NCBI RefSeq assembly: GCF_000187895.1
Contig: NZ_DS990130.1
Span: forward strand, 372,001 to 436,000
From: Phocaeicola plebeius DSM 17135
GTDB lineage: Bacteria; Bacteroidota; Bacteroidia; Bacteroidales; Bacteroidaceae
Direction: 5' to 3'
DNA: 64,000 nucleotides
Positions 1 to 7,969 of the stretch are shown one piece after another. Every line of letters starts with the position of its first letter. The first letter of the stretch is position 1. Position numbers and translations under genes: made by a program. Below the pieces are notes generated by a model. It was not told the DNA's origin and made no database searches. It saw only the letters and a program-made list of their open reading frames with translations.

Positions 1-243
1 GTGACGGCTGGTTATCAAGGATGGACCAGCAAATGGAATATGCTGAGAAATGGAGTATTCGGAGGTATTACATACAGGCCGTCGTTCTGTCCGCAGTTGT
101 GTCTGATTGCGGAATATGATACACGCGAGTTTAATCTGGGTATTACGGCGAGACTGTGGAACCGTGTATCGTTATGTGCGTTTACGGGGGGATTTGAATG
201 TATTGCCGGCGGACTGCGATATGAATGTACATTGTTTCATTAG
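1..243 (+). CDS. YjbH-like outer-membrane protein, C-terminal fragment
   Basis: Only the last 80 residues are visible; the gene begins before the window. The fragment alternates aromatic and polar residues like outer-membrane beta strands and contains NGVFGGITYRP and AEYDTREFNLGI, which resemble the C-terminal part of YjbH-family exopolysaccharide-linked proteins (family recognition by eye). It ends in TAG 14 bases before the next start, so the two genes are probably co-transcribed. YjbH proteins are predicted outer-membrane barrels of Yjb-type exopolysaccharide loci, but their exact role is poorly known. The family call is moderately sure; the function in this operon is inference. Confidence 0.6.
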   Translation: MTAGYQGWTSKWNMLRNGVFGGITYRPSFCPQLCLIAEYDTREFNLGITARLWNRVSLCAFTGGFECIAGGLRYECTLFH

Positions 244-257
244 GGGAGGGGCTGAAT

Positions 258-1487
258 ATGAGAAGGAAGCTGATGATTATGTGCGTATCTTTTTCTGCGG
301 TGATAAACTTGTCTGCACAGGTGGACATGCAACTGGCAGAACTGGGTATGGAGAACATCCGCATGGCACAATCGGACAAGGGGATTGCCGTAGCTTTTGA
401 GGACCGGGCGTTTAGAAGTTCATACGAAGGGGTGGGACATGCCATAAAATCGGCCCTGGAGGGTATGACGGAGGATAAGGAACTGCGAATGGTGGTAATG
501 GATGCCAACGGACTGCCGCAGCTGGAAATATGTCTGGATAAAGAACTGGTAAATGCTTATCGCCGTCAGGAGGTGAATTTGTGCGAGGTGTTCGGACAAA
601 TGAAATTGAGCTGTGAAACTGACTATACACTGTCATTGCTGGAAGGGACGAAGACGGAACATAAAAGTGCCTGGCGGCCGGATATTGTGGTCTACCCTCA
701 TTTGTTTTTGGAAAACTCAAGCCTTGACAAATTGTACAGATATGCCATTGCACTGGCTCCGGCCATTGAAATGCCGCTTTGGAAGGGAGCGGAACTGGCG
801 GCACAGGTGATATTGCCAATCGTTGGGAACCAGAAAGGTGAGTTAAAACAGGTGCGGCCGGGGATTGTGGCAGTGAGACAGGGATTTTATCTGAAGAAGA
901 ACTGGACACTGACCGTCACTGCGGGGCAGTTCACCAATCACCGCTTGGGAGGTATGGCCGACTTGAGATGGAGAAATGATAACGGACGGTGGGAGGCTGG
1001 TGTAAAAACGGGACTGACAGTGTTTTCTATGTTTGTAGACCAGGAATGGTCACTGACCAGAAAACCACGGTTGGATGCCCGGTTGTATGGAAGGGTATAT
1101 GTTCCTGGATGGAATACGGAACTGACCGGAGAGGCTGTGCGCTTCGTATATGGGGACTATGGAGTAAAAGGCAGCATGATAAGACATTTTGGTGAATGTA
1201 CTGTGGGGTTGTATGCGTTGTATGCGGAAGGCCAGGTAGACGGTGGCTTTAACTTTGCTCTTCCATTGCCTGGACGAAAATATAAACGCTGGAAAGGTGT
1301 GCGACTTAAACCGGCTGATTATTTTACGTATGAATACAGGGCTATAACAAAAGGGGTAAGTTCTGTGAACGATAAACCTGGAATATTATACACCACTATT
1401 ACCGGAGAAAACCGGACACGTGGCTTTTATCAGCCGGAATATATACGGTATTTTCTGATGAAAGACTATGAGGAATTTGGAAAATGA
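258..1487 (+). CDS. YjbH-like outer-membrane beta-barrel protein
   Basis: A 409-residue secreted protein. I chose ATG 258, which follows a purine-rich GGGGAGGGG stretch and starts a typical signal peptide ending near LSAQ; an earlier in-frame ATG at 225 would overlap the upstream gene. The body is rich in amphipathic strands. Its C-terminal part (VYGDYGVKGSMIRHFGE, then NFALPLPGRKYKRWKG) resembles the barrel portion of YjbH proteins. With the fragment just upstream it looks like a YjbH function split over two genes. It ends 38 bases before the lipoprotein gene, so it belongs to the same operon as the OmpA and GldLM genes. Its function is unproven; export or anchoring of a surface polysaccharide is a guess from family and context. 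Confidence 0.65.
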   Translation: MRRKLMIMCVSFSAVINLSAQVDMQLAELGMENIRMAQSDKGIAVAFEDRAFRSSYEGVGHAIKSALEGMTEDKELRMVVMDANGLPQLEICLDKELVNAYRRQEVNLCEVFGQMKLSCETDYTLSLLEGTKTEHKSAWRPDIVVYPHLFLENSSLDKLYRYAIALAPAIEMPLWKGAELAAQVILPIVGNQKGELKQVRPGIVAVRQGFYLKKNWTLTVTAGQFTNHRLGGMADLRWRNDNGRWEAGVKTGLTVFSMFVDQEWSLTRKPRLDARLYGRVYVPGWNTELTGEAVRFVYGDYGVKGSMIRHFGECTVGLYALYAEGQVDGGFNFALPLPGRKYKRWKGVRLKPADYFTYEYRAITKGVSSVNDKPGILYTTITGENRTRGFYQPEYIRYFLMKDYEEFGK

Positions 1488-1525
1488 CATATTTAAAAAC
1501 CAACAAACCAAAAACAATTGAAAAA

Positions 1526-2797
1526 ATGAAAACAACTAAATTAGTGGCAATGGCACTTTTGCTGATTGCAGGTGCCTGCATGAGTTCTTGTTCTGTGAGT
1601 GACAATGAAAAGAGTCCGGAACAAGTGGAAGATCCGATTAAAGATATAACGGAATATTATATCGTAGGACAAGTAAAAGAGGGTGATAATGCGCTGAGTG
1701 GGGTTACTGTTTCAACTTCTGGACTGGATGCGGTAACTACAGATGAAAACGGACAATTTACTCTGACCGTTAATGAGCAAAAAGAGTATGTGGTGGATTT
1801 TGTAAAGGATGAATACTTGCAGGCTTCTACCAGCATAAAACTGGCTGGATTGACGAACCGTTCAAGTGTGGCCGTATCTGTATTGATGACGAAAAAGGCA
1901 AAGGATGCGACTATTGCTGATGTCAGCCAAAATGTGTTGATTGAATCTAATGGTAATACAGGTGAAACGGAAGTTTCAAATGTATCGGATGAAAGTGCCT
2001 TGAAGAATGTCAGCAGTGTAGGTGCTTATGTTCCGAAAGAAGTGGTAGAAGAGGGTACAAAAGTTTCTATGACGGAATATATACCGGAAGTTGCTTCTAC
2101 ACAGGTTGGCCAACAGGTTTCTACTCCAATTATGGCTGTTTATATAGAAACCCAGGAGGGAAGCATTGTGGCATCAGAGGAGAATCCTGTTATTTTGTCT
2201 GTAAACAATCCGGCTGAAGCTGGTACGGCTTTCCAAAATGTAACTGTGCTTAAGAGCAGCAAATCAAGAGCAGATGAAGTGTTGGGAGAAGCTGTGTATG
2301 ACGTAAATACCAACAGTTATAACTTTACTATGAGTTCGGGAGAACTTGATGGAAATTATGAATTCCGTATATCTTCTACCAGAACTTCACAGACTACTAC
2401 TAATTCGCTGATTAAAGAAGGTAAAGTGGATAACAGTGGAAACTTTGAGGCACAAACTGATGTGAAGATTTCCTATACTGCTTCAATGGGATGGACATAC
2501 GTTACTGCACCTAGCGGTGAACTGGCTGAACTAGTGAAAAATGCCATCGTTGCTCAGGAAGGTGCAGAAGGTACTTACAGCGTAAACTACGAAGAAACTA
2601 CGAATGTAAGTGGAAACAGTATCATGTATTGGAAAGCAGAAGGGAAATATGATACAATCACTTATAGCTTCCCTCTGTCGGACAATAGCACGATAACTGC
2701 TACCTTGAAGAAGTATACCGGCGTTACATTTAGCTATATCAATGCTTCGGCCGACCAGCATTCTGGAGGTACAAGTACGAGTGGAAATGCTCAATAA
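1526..2797 (+). CDS. Surface or periplasmic lipoprotein with carboxypeptidase-regulatory-like domain
   Basis: A 423-residue protein. ATG 1526 was preferred over an in-frame ATG at 1484 because it places a lipoprotein signal directly at the N-terminus: a hydrophobic stretch followed by Cys in LIAGAC, with a second candidate MSSC. Residues about 40-120 (YYIVGQVKEGDNALSGVTVS, then TDENGQFTLTV) match the carboxypeptidase-D regulatory-like beta-sandwich found at the front of many Bacteroidetes surface proteins. The rest is Ser/Thr-rich with predicted beta structure and no recognisable catalytic motif. It lies between the YjbH-like genes and the first OmpA gene. Its role is unknown; it may be a structural or binding component of the envelope assembly encoded by this operon. 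Confidence 0.7.
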   Translation: MKTTKLVAMALLLIAGACMSSCSVSDNEKSPEQVEDPIKDITEYYIVGQVKEGDNALSGVTVSTSGLDAVTTDENGQFTLTVNEQKEYVVDFVKDEYLQASTSIKLAGLTNRSSVAVSVLMTKKAKDATIADVSQNVLIESNGNTGETEVSNVSDESALKNVSSVGAYVPKEVVEEGTKVSMTEYIPEVASTQVGQQVSTPIMAVYIETQEGSIVASEENPVILSVNNPAEAGTAFQNVTVLKSSKSRADEVLGEAVYDVNTNSYNFTMSSGELDGNYEFRISSTRTSQTTTNSLIKEGKVDNSGNFEAQTDVKISYTASMGWTYVTAPSGELAELVKNAIVAQEGAEGTYSVNYEETTNVSGNSIMYWKAEGKYDTITYSFPLSDNSTITATLKKYTGVTFSYINASADQHSGGTSTSGNAQ

Positions 2798-2825
2798 TCT
2801 TTTACTTGCTAGACTGACGTAAAAA

Positions 2826-2866
2826 GAAAAGACTGCTTTCTTGTATAGAACAAGAAGGTGGTCTTC
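2826..2866 (+). other. Intercistronic hairpin before ompA-like gene
   Basis: An imperfect inverted repeat: the left arm ends CTTTCTTG, a 7-base loop follows, and the right arm begins CAAGAAGG and continues to GTCTTC. No T-tract follows, so it is more likely an RNA processing or stability element between co-transcribed genes than a terminator. Confidence 0.4.
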
Positions 2867-2908
2867 ATACAACACGGAAAAAAGTAATCCCAAAAACTAA
2901 AATTAAGA

Positions 2909-3985
2909 ATGAAAAAAACTATTATGTGGGCTATGGTGACTTTATTGTTACCCACAAGCAGCATTGCACAAAATGAGAACTCTTTCCAGAAAAATAACTG
3001 GTTTGTGACCGGAGGAGTTTCTACGGAAGGATTTATGAATACCGATGGATATATTACTGCAGCTGGAAAACTGGGGGTTGGTCTTTGGGTAAATCCCTGG
3101 CTCGGGTTAAAGCTGGAAGGGATTGCCGGAGGATTACATCTGCAAAATAACTACAGCGGACAGGTCTACGGGGGGCACCTGACTTATATGGCACGTTTAT
3201 ATGGAGCCAAGACTTACAAGCCCTTTAACCTGAATCTGGCGCTGGGAGCTGGATTTTACCGCTACAATACAGGTGATGCACTGGAAAAATATTCCTACAT
3301 GAATACGATTAATGGTAATCTGGGTATCCAGGCTGTATATAACATTACTCCGCAATGGAGTATTTATGCAGAACCGGGACTGACGGTACAACCTCAGTAT
3401 TATAATCCGGAGAAGAAAAAGGATGCAGCTTTGTCGGGCTACCTGACTGCTGGTATTACATATACCTTTAAAGAACAGTTCAAGGGGGCCAGCAAGAACA
3501 TTTCTGCTGCGGAAATGGAATTGGTGCAGAGCCAGCTAAAGAGCATGCATGAGGAAAATGCGAACCTGAGAAAACAGGTAAATACACTGGAAGAGGAAAA
3601 AAATAACCGTCCTGTGGTAACTGCTGCTGCACCTGAGAATGAAAACAGGCTGGCAGATGCTGTTGAGTATGTGGCTTTCTTCGATATCAACAAGGCTTAC
3701 CTGAGCGATAAAGAGGCTGTGAATCTGGAAGCGTATGCAAATCTGATAAAGAAATATCCTGAAAATAAATTCGTGATTACTGGGTATGCAGACAAACAGA
3801 CTGGTACTGCTGAGTTCAACGAGCGTTTAAGTAAATTAAGAGCTGAAGCCGTGTATAATACGCTGGTAGACAAATATGGTGTAGACAAGAATCAACTTAC
3901 TATGGAGTATAGAGGCGGTGTAGACACCATGTTCCAGGATAATCCGCGCTTAAGCCGGGCAGCTATCATCAAAATGGTAAAATAA
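2909..3985 (+). CDS. OmpA-family protein: outer-membrane barrel with C-terminal OmpA-like domain
   Basis: A 358-residue protein with a signal peptide ending near SIAQ. Residues about 25-190 form a predicted beta-barrel (repeated aromatic strands, many Gly and Tyr). Residues about 195-235 are a charged coiled coil (SQLKSMHEENANLRKQVNTL). Residues about 245-350 are an OmpA-like domain with FFDINKAYLS, VITGYADKQTG and NERLSKLRAEAV, which includes the Arg used by OmpA domains to hold peptidoglycan. It should span from the outer membrane to the cell wall. It sits just upstream of gldL and has a clear paralogue (about 5938-7002) just downstream of gldM. That symmetry suggests the two barrels are the outer-membrane partners of the GldLM motor (inference). 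Confidence 0.85.
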   Translation: MKKTIMWAMVTLLLPTSSIAQNENSFQKNNWFVTGGVSTEGFMNTDGYITAAGKLGVGLWVNPWLGLKLEGIAGGLHLQNNYSGQVYGGHLTYMARLYGAKTYKPFNLNLALGAGFYRYNTGDALEKYSYMNTINGNLGIQAVYNITPQWSIYAEPGLTVQPQYYNPEKKKDAALSGYLTAGITYTFKEQFKGASKNISAAEMELVQSQLKSMHEENANLRKQVNTLEEEKNNRPVVTAAAPENENRLADAVEYVAFFDINKAYLSDKEAVNLEAYANLIKKYPENKFVITGYADKQTGTAEFNERLSKLRAEAVYNTLVDKYGVDKNQLTMEYRGGVDTMFQDNPRLSRAAIIKMVK

Positions 3986-4000
3986 ATCTCATCTTAATAT

Positions 4001-4033
4001 AAAGCCGTAATGGAGTAGACCATTGCGGCTTTT
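4001..4033 (+). terminator. Terminator-like hairpin between ompA-like gene and gldL
   Basis: Left arm AAAGCCGTAATGG, 6-base loop, right arm CCATTGCGGCTTTT, with one mismatch in the stem and only a short T run. It lies 14 bases upstream of the gldL start. It may act as a leaky terminator that sets the ratio of outer-membrane protein to motor, with read-through into gldL. Confidence 0.5.
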
Positions 4034-4046
4034 AAAATGTATTATT

Positions 4047-4553
4047 ATGTCACTCAAATCTTTTTTAGGTAGCCGCACAGGTAAAAATTTCTATAATATC
4101 TGTTATTGCTGGGGGGCCTGTCTGGTAATTTTAGGAGCCGTACTGAAAATCATGCATGCGCCATACGATGACTTGTTCCTGATGATTGGCTTGTGTACGG
4201 AAGTGTTTATCTTTTTTATTTCTGGTTTTGATGAACCGGCTCGCGAGTACAAATGGGAGCGTGTGTATCCTATCCTGAATGATAAAAATGCAAATACGGA
4301 TCCTGCAATAACCCAAAGCAATGTAAAACATGTGAGGAATCTTGACAGCAAGGCTCTGCTGCAACTCAATAAAAATGTGGAAACATTAAATGAGTTGTAT
4401 ATCAACAAGCTGAACGAAATGTACGAGGCACAAATCAAACAACTCAAGAATGGTGGTAGCAATGAAGTAATACAAGAATCTGCCCGAAAACTTGCTGACG
4501 AAATTGCTGCTTTAAATGAGAAGTACAGAAAGATGTTGGATACAATGAACTGA
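4047..4553 (+). CDS. gldL: GldL/PorL-type inner-membrane motor protein
   Basis: A 168-residue protein; ATG 4047 (MSLKSFLGSR) is chosen over an in-frame TTG at 4023. Two transmembrane helices lie at about residues 16-35 and 43-60, then a cytoplasmic, partly coiled-coil tail to the end. The second helix contains LCTEVFIFFISGFDEP; Glu52 aligns by eye with the membrane Glu of GldL/PorL that carries protons. GldL and GldM form the proton-driven motor that powers type IX secretion and gliding in Bacteroidota (established knowledge). The tail is shorter than in typical GldL of roughly 210 residues. It ends 7 bases before gldM. The usual neighbours gldK and gldN are absent here, replaced by OmpA-family genes. 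Confidence 0.88.
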   Translation: MSLKSFLGSRTGKNFYNICYCWGACLVILGAVLKIMHAPYDDLFLMIGLCTEVFIFFISGFDEPAREYKWERVYPILNDKNANTDPAITQSNVKHVRNLDSKALLQLNKNVETLNELYINKLNEMYEAQIKQLKNGGSNEVIQESARKLADEIAALNEKYRKMLDTMN

Positions 4554-4560
4554 ACAAGAT

Positions 4561-5910
4561 ATGAGTAATTATAAATTGCCGCCACGGCAAAAAATGATTA
4601 ATCTATTGTATGTTATTCTGATTGCCATGTTGGCCATTAATATTTCTGGGGAGGTTTTGGATGGATTTGCCACTGCTAACCAGGACATGAAGAAAAATGT
4701 AGAGACACTGAAGGTTTACAACGGGGGGCTGGAAAAACAACTTGCGGCATGTGGGAATATGGATGCAGTGCAGAAGGCTGCTCAGCTGAAAAAAGAGTTG
4801 CTGGTTATCGATGAAAATATTATGCATCTGGAGGATACCATACAGGTTGTTGCACAGGAAGGGAGTTTTACCAAAGGTATGAACGTGGACGATGACTTAA
4901 ATGCCGTGGAGGCAATCATGCTGCATCAGCAGAATGCATCGGAACTGAAAGTGGCTGTCGAGGCATTCCGAAAGAAATGTCTGCAACTTACTTTTGATGA
5001 GACTAGTAGAAAAATGATTGGGAGCCTGCTGAATACCGATGCTGATGAAAAAGGGAAAAGCTGGGAAGAAAGGCATTTTGCCAATCTGCCGGTCATTGGA
5101 TGCAAAATGATGATGAGTAAAATTCAAAAGGATCTGTGGCTTGCTTTCAACGAGACTCTGCGTTGTGTAAACGAACGGGTAAAAGGTAATGATTCGCTTA
5201 TGCCACGGCAGGAAGTGAGGCCGGTACTTGATAATAATTTGCTGGAAGCGCTTGTGGCTCATCTGGAAAACCGGAATATGCACGGACAGACTGTGAAGAA
5301 CAAAGATGGGCACATGAAAATGCTGGTGATGACTGAGAATCAAGCTCCTCTTTTTGCGAATTATGAGAATCTTATCAGTGTAACTGCTTTATCGGAAAGC
5401 CCGACTAACCTGGAGGTAAGCCTTAGTAATGGAAGTATCCGGAAAGAAGGAAGTAATTACATAGCTGTTCCAGACGGGAAAGAGCAGACTGCTGTGCTGA
5501 CTGTAAAAAGCGGGGGGAAAGTGCTGGCTCGATACGAATATAAAGTCATGCCGCTGCCTACTCCTGTTCCTTCACTTATGTATATAGCGTCTAGCGGCAG
5601 ACAACGGGAGTACAGAAGTAATGTGCCATTAAGTCAAAAAGAGATTCAGTCTATCAGTCGGATTAAACTGAATATGGAGGGTGGTGTAAATACGCAGGAA
5701 ACAGTGACTGGGTTCGACCTGATGCTTATTAAGGGACAGAATCAGACGGTGAGAATGGCGCATTCCAACGGCGCGGAACTGACTCCGGAAATGAAGCAGA
5801 TTCTAACCAAAACGATGAAAGGTGATAAATTAATTTTTACCAATATTTCTGTGAAAGGTAAGCATACTCCAGTGAGACAAACCGTCTCTGTGAATGTGAT
5901 TCCGATGTAA
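4561..5910 (+). CDS. gldM: GldM/PorM-type motor protein with periplasmic shaft
   Basis: A 449-residue protein with one N-terminal transmembrane helix at about residues 12-32. The N-terminus MSNYKLPPRQKMINLLYVIL matches the GldM family, including Arg9 next to the helix, the conserved partner of the GldL glutamate. The remainder is a long periplasmic region, first helical (about 35-215), then beta-rich Ig-like domains to the C-terminus. It is shorter than canonical GldM of about 510 residues, so a periplasmic domain may be reduced. GldM dimers rotate within a GldL ring and transmit force through the periplasm. The partner contacted here is unknown; the paralogous OmpA proteins on both sides are the obvious candidates (inference). 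Confidence 0.88.
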   Translation: MSNYKLPPRQKMINLLYVILIAMLAINISGEVLDGFATANQDMKKNVETLKVYNGGLEKQLAACGNMDAVQKAAQLKKELLVIDENIMHLEDTIQVVAQEGSFTKGMNVDDDLNAVEAIMLHQQNASELKVAVEAFRKKCLQLTFDETSRKMIGSLLNTDADEKGKSWEERHFANLPVIGCKMMMSKIQKDLWLAFNETLRCVNERVKGNDSLMPRQEVRPVLDNNLLEALVAHLENRNMHGQTVKNKDGHMKMLVMTENQAPLFANYENLISVTALSESPTNLEVSLSNGSIRKEGSNYIAVPDGKEQTAVLTVKSGGKVLARYEYKVMPLPTPVPSLMYIASSGRQREYRSNVPLSQKEIQSISRIKLNMEGGVNTQETVTGFDLMLIKGQNQTVRMAHSNGAELTPEMKQILTKTMKGDKLIFTNISVKGKHTPVRQTVSVNVIPM

Positions 5911-5937
5911 ACTTAACGCATAATTCTATTGACCAAT

Positions 5938-7002
5938 ATGAGAATATTAAACTTAGTACTAGCAGCCGGGGCAATTATGCTGTCAACAAATGTGACGGCA
6001 CAGTTAAAGGATGAATTCCAAAAATATAACTGGTTTGTTACAGGAAGTGTATATACTGAAGCGCTGATGAACACTAATGGTTACGTGGAGGCAACGGGAA
6101 AAGTTGGAGGAGGAATTTGGATGAACCAATGGGCCGGAATAAAACTGGAGGGTGCATTCGGGAATACTCGCTTGCTGAAAGACAGTCGCGGCCAGATTTT
6201 TGGAGGTCAGCTGACTTATATGGCTCATTTGTATGGTGGAAATCACTATCGTGCTTTCAATTTGAATGGTACGCTGGGAATCGGTTTTTATCATCACAGG
6301 TTTGGTGATGCTTTGAAATATTATTCATATATGAATGTATTGACCGGTAATCTGGGTATACAGGCTGCTTATAACCTTACTCCCAAATGGAATATCTATC
6401 TGGAACCGGGCTTGCTAATACAGCCTAAGTATTATGATGTAAATGATAAAAGTAAGGTTTTACCTTCATTTTATTTGAGTGCAGGGGTGAGCTATACATT
6501 CAAAAATATGTTCAGTAGGTGGAGTAAGAAAGTCAAATCTAATACTCAGAAGATTTCGGTTAGTGAACTCAATCGTATGAACGACCAGATAAATCTTATG
6601 AGAAAGCAAATCTGTAACTTGCAGGAAGAACTGAATAATGCCCAAATAATAAAGACTAATCGCGAAGTTATACTTGAACCCATACGGCAATCTCCGTCTG
6701 TAACGATTCTGTTTGACACTATGGGTAGTTTTCTAAATGCATCTGAACTGGAGAAACTGGAAGACATTGGAATCTGGATGCAGGATCATTCCAATAGTAT
6801 CACCATTGTAGCCTTTGCTGATTCTCAAGCTAAGGATGATGCTGCACAACGTGTTAAAATCGCACGTACCGATGCCATTCGCAAAATACTTACAGAAGAA
6901 TTTGGTATCGATAGTAAACGTATTCTGATTTCTACTCCTGAAAAAATGGGATATGTAAACAAAACAGGTCAAGAAGCCTTGATTTTCTTTATGCCGGAAT
7001 GA
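5938..7002 (+). CDS. OmpA-family protein, paralogue of the barrel upstream of gldL
   Basis: A 354-residue protein. ATG 5938 starts a clean signal peptide ending near VTAQ; a TTG at 5929 is in frame but less likely. It is collinear with the 2909-3985 product: NWFVTGSVYTEALMNTNGYV here against NWFVTGGVSTEGFMNTDGYI there, then barrel, coiled coil (about 200-235) and an OmpA-like end. The C-terminal domain is more degenerate (VAFADSQAKDD, QRVKIARTDAI) but keeps the Arg of the peptidoglycan site. The pair flanking gldL-gldM probably arose by duplication and may form a heteromeric outer-membrane ring or two alternative partners of the motor. It is the last gene of the operon. Confidence 0.82.
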   Translation: MRILNLVLAAGAIMLSTNVTAQLKDEFQKYNWFVTGSVYTEALMNTNGYVEATGKVGGGIWMNQWAGIKLEGAFGNTRLLKDSRGQIFGGQLTYMAHLYGGNHYRAFNLNGTLGIGFYHHRFGDALKYYSYMNVLTGNLGIQAAYNLTPKWNIYLEPGLLIQPKYYDVNDKSKVLPSFYLSAGVSYTFKNMFSRWSKKVKSNTQKISVSELNRMNDQINLMRKQICNLQEELNNAQIIKTNREVILEPIRQSPSVTILFDTMGSFLNASELEKLEDIGIWMQDHSNSITIVAFADSQAKDDAAQRVKIARTDAIRKILTEEFGIDSKRILISTPEKMGYVNKTGQEALIFFMPE

Positions 7003-7079
7003 TAAATATTTCGTTGATGGCATAAAGTGTACTTGTAAGCTATAGGCTTTTATATTGCACAATAAAAGAAGCTGATGAG

Positions 7080-7106
7080 GGACTACCTATATGGTAGTCC
7101 TTTTTT
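7080..7106 (+). terminator. Intrinsic terminator of the GldLM operon
   Basis: A perfect 8-bp stem, GGACTACC and GGTAGTCC, with a 5-base loop, followed by six T. It lies 78 bases after the last OmpA-like gene. Confidence 0.85.
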
Positions 7107-7195
7107 ATTTATGGGCACAAAAAATCAATTTTTAAAAAGGAAAAGGTTGCCTTCCACTGTAAGAAGAACTGGGAAGACGACCTCTTGTTCGTTTC

Positions 7196-7849
7196 TTATT
7201 CCGCATTCTTTTTCAACCATTCCTGTCGGCGAAGGTCAGGAAGGTGTTTCACTTTGAAATGCTCAAAAGTAGCATTGAAGCCGTTTCCGTCAGGGCTGGC
7301 TGCCATGAGTCCTACGTGTACGGGAGTGTTGTCCTGAAGCCAGGCATTTCGCATCATGACGTATTCCTTGTCATCGAACGAATAGAATATTTCCACGGCA
7401 TCCAGTCGTCTTACCGCTTTAATCCATACGTAAGGAACCGGCTTGTCCAGTGTGATGACGCTCCAGTCTGAGGTTTTGTGGGTGACTACGGTGCTCAGGT
7501 TGAATTTCCCGTCTACAAACTCAATGCCTGTCTTGATGTAGTTCTCGTGGTCAATGCGCAGCATCAGGCCGGCTTGGTCGAAACGGGTTTTATAGTCTCC
7601 GGTCACTTTTACTTTGACCTCAAATTCGCCTCCGTAAGTTGCGTAATAAAACGGGGCGTCATCTACGGTAAAACCATAGTGTGAAATACGCCAGTAGTCA
7701 CTCTGCGGGGTGACGTACATGGTCAGTGTCTGGTTTTCTATTTTCCATTGTTCGGGTTCGTTGAACCATTGCATTTTTTCCAGTGACTGGGCCATTCCGC
7801 ATTGCAGGGATGCTCCAAGAGCCATTCCTAATATAAGTTGTTTTTTCAT
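7196..7849 (-). CDS. DUF1349 domain-containing secreted protein
   Basis: A 217-residue protein with signal peptide (MKKQLILGMALGASLQCGMAQ). The rest is one DUF1349 concanavalin-like jelly roll, about residues 25-205, with FDQAGLMLRIDHENYIKTGIE and VHVGLMAASPDGNGF typical of the family. DUF1349 domains resemble lectin or glucanase folds and often accompany glycan-active enzymes; no catalytic residue can be assigned. It is transcribed divergently from the LuxR-type regulator and converges on the GldLM operon terminator. A carbohydrate-binding or small hydrolytic role is possible but unproven. Confidence 0.85.
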   Translation of the reverse strand: MKKQLILGMALGASLQCGMAQSLEKMQWFNEPEQWKIENQTLTMYVTPQSDYWRISHYGFTVDDAPFYYATYGGEFEVKVKVTGDYKTRFDQAGLMLRIDHENYIKTGIEFVDGKFNLSTVVTHKTSDWSVITLDKPVPYVWIKAVRRLDAVEIFYSFDDKEYVMMRNAWLQDNTPVHVGLMAASPDGNGFNATFEHFKVKHLPDLRRQEWLKKNAE

Positions 7850-7881
7850 ATCTGATAATTTGGTTACGATTCTTTGATTTA

Positions 7882-7915
7882 TTTGTTGATAAAATCCGTA
7901 GGGAAATTATCTTTG
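7882..7915 (+). promoter_or_regulatory. Bacteroides-type promoter for LuxR-family gene
   Basis: -7 element TATCTTTG at 7908-7915 fits TAnnTTTG, and TTTG or TTG at 7882-7888 gives a -33 element at acceptable spacing. Confidence 0.55.
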
Positions 7916-7969
7916 CAAATGTAAGATGCCGGAAAAGAATCTGCAATGATTATTAATAACCATTTTCGT

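Noticed and set aside
2909-7002. Complete type IX secretion locus
   Set aside because: Only GldL and GldM are present; gldK, gldN, SprA-like and PorV-like genes are not in this window.
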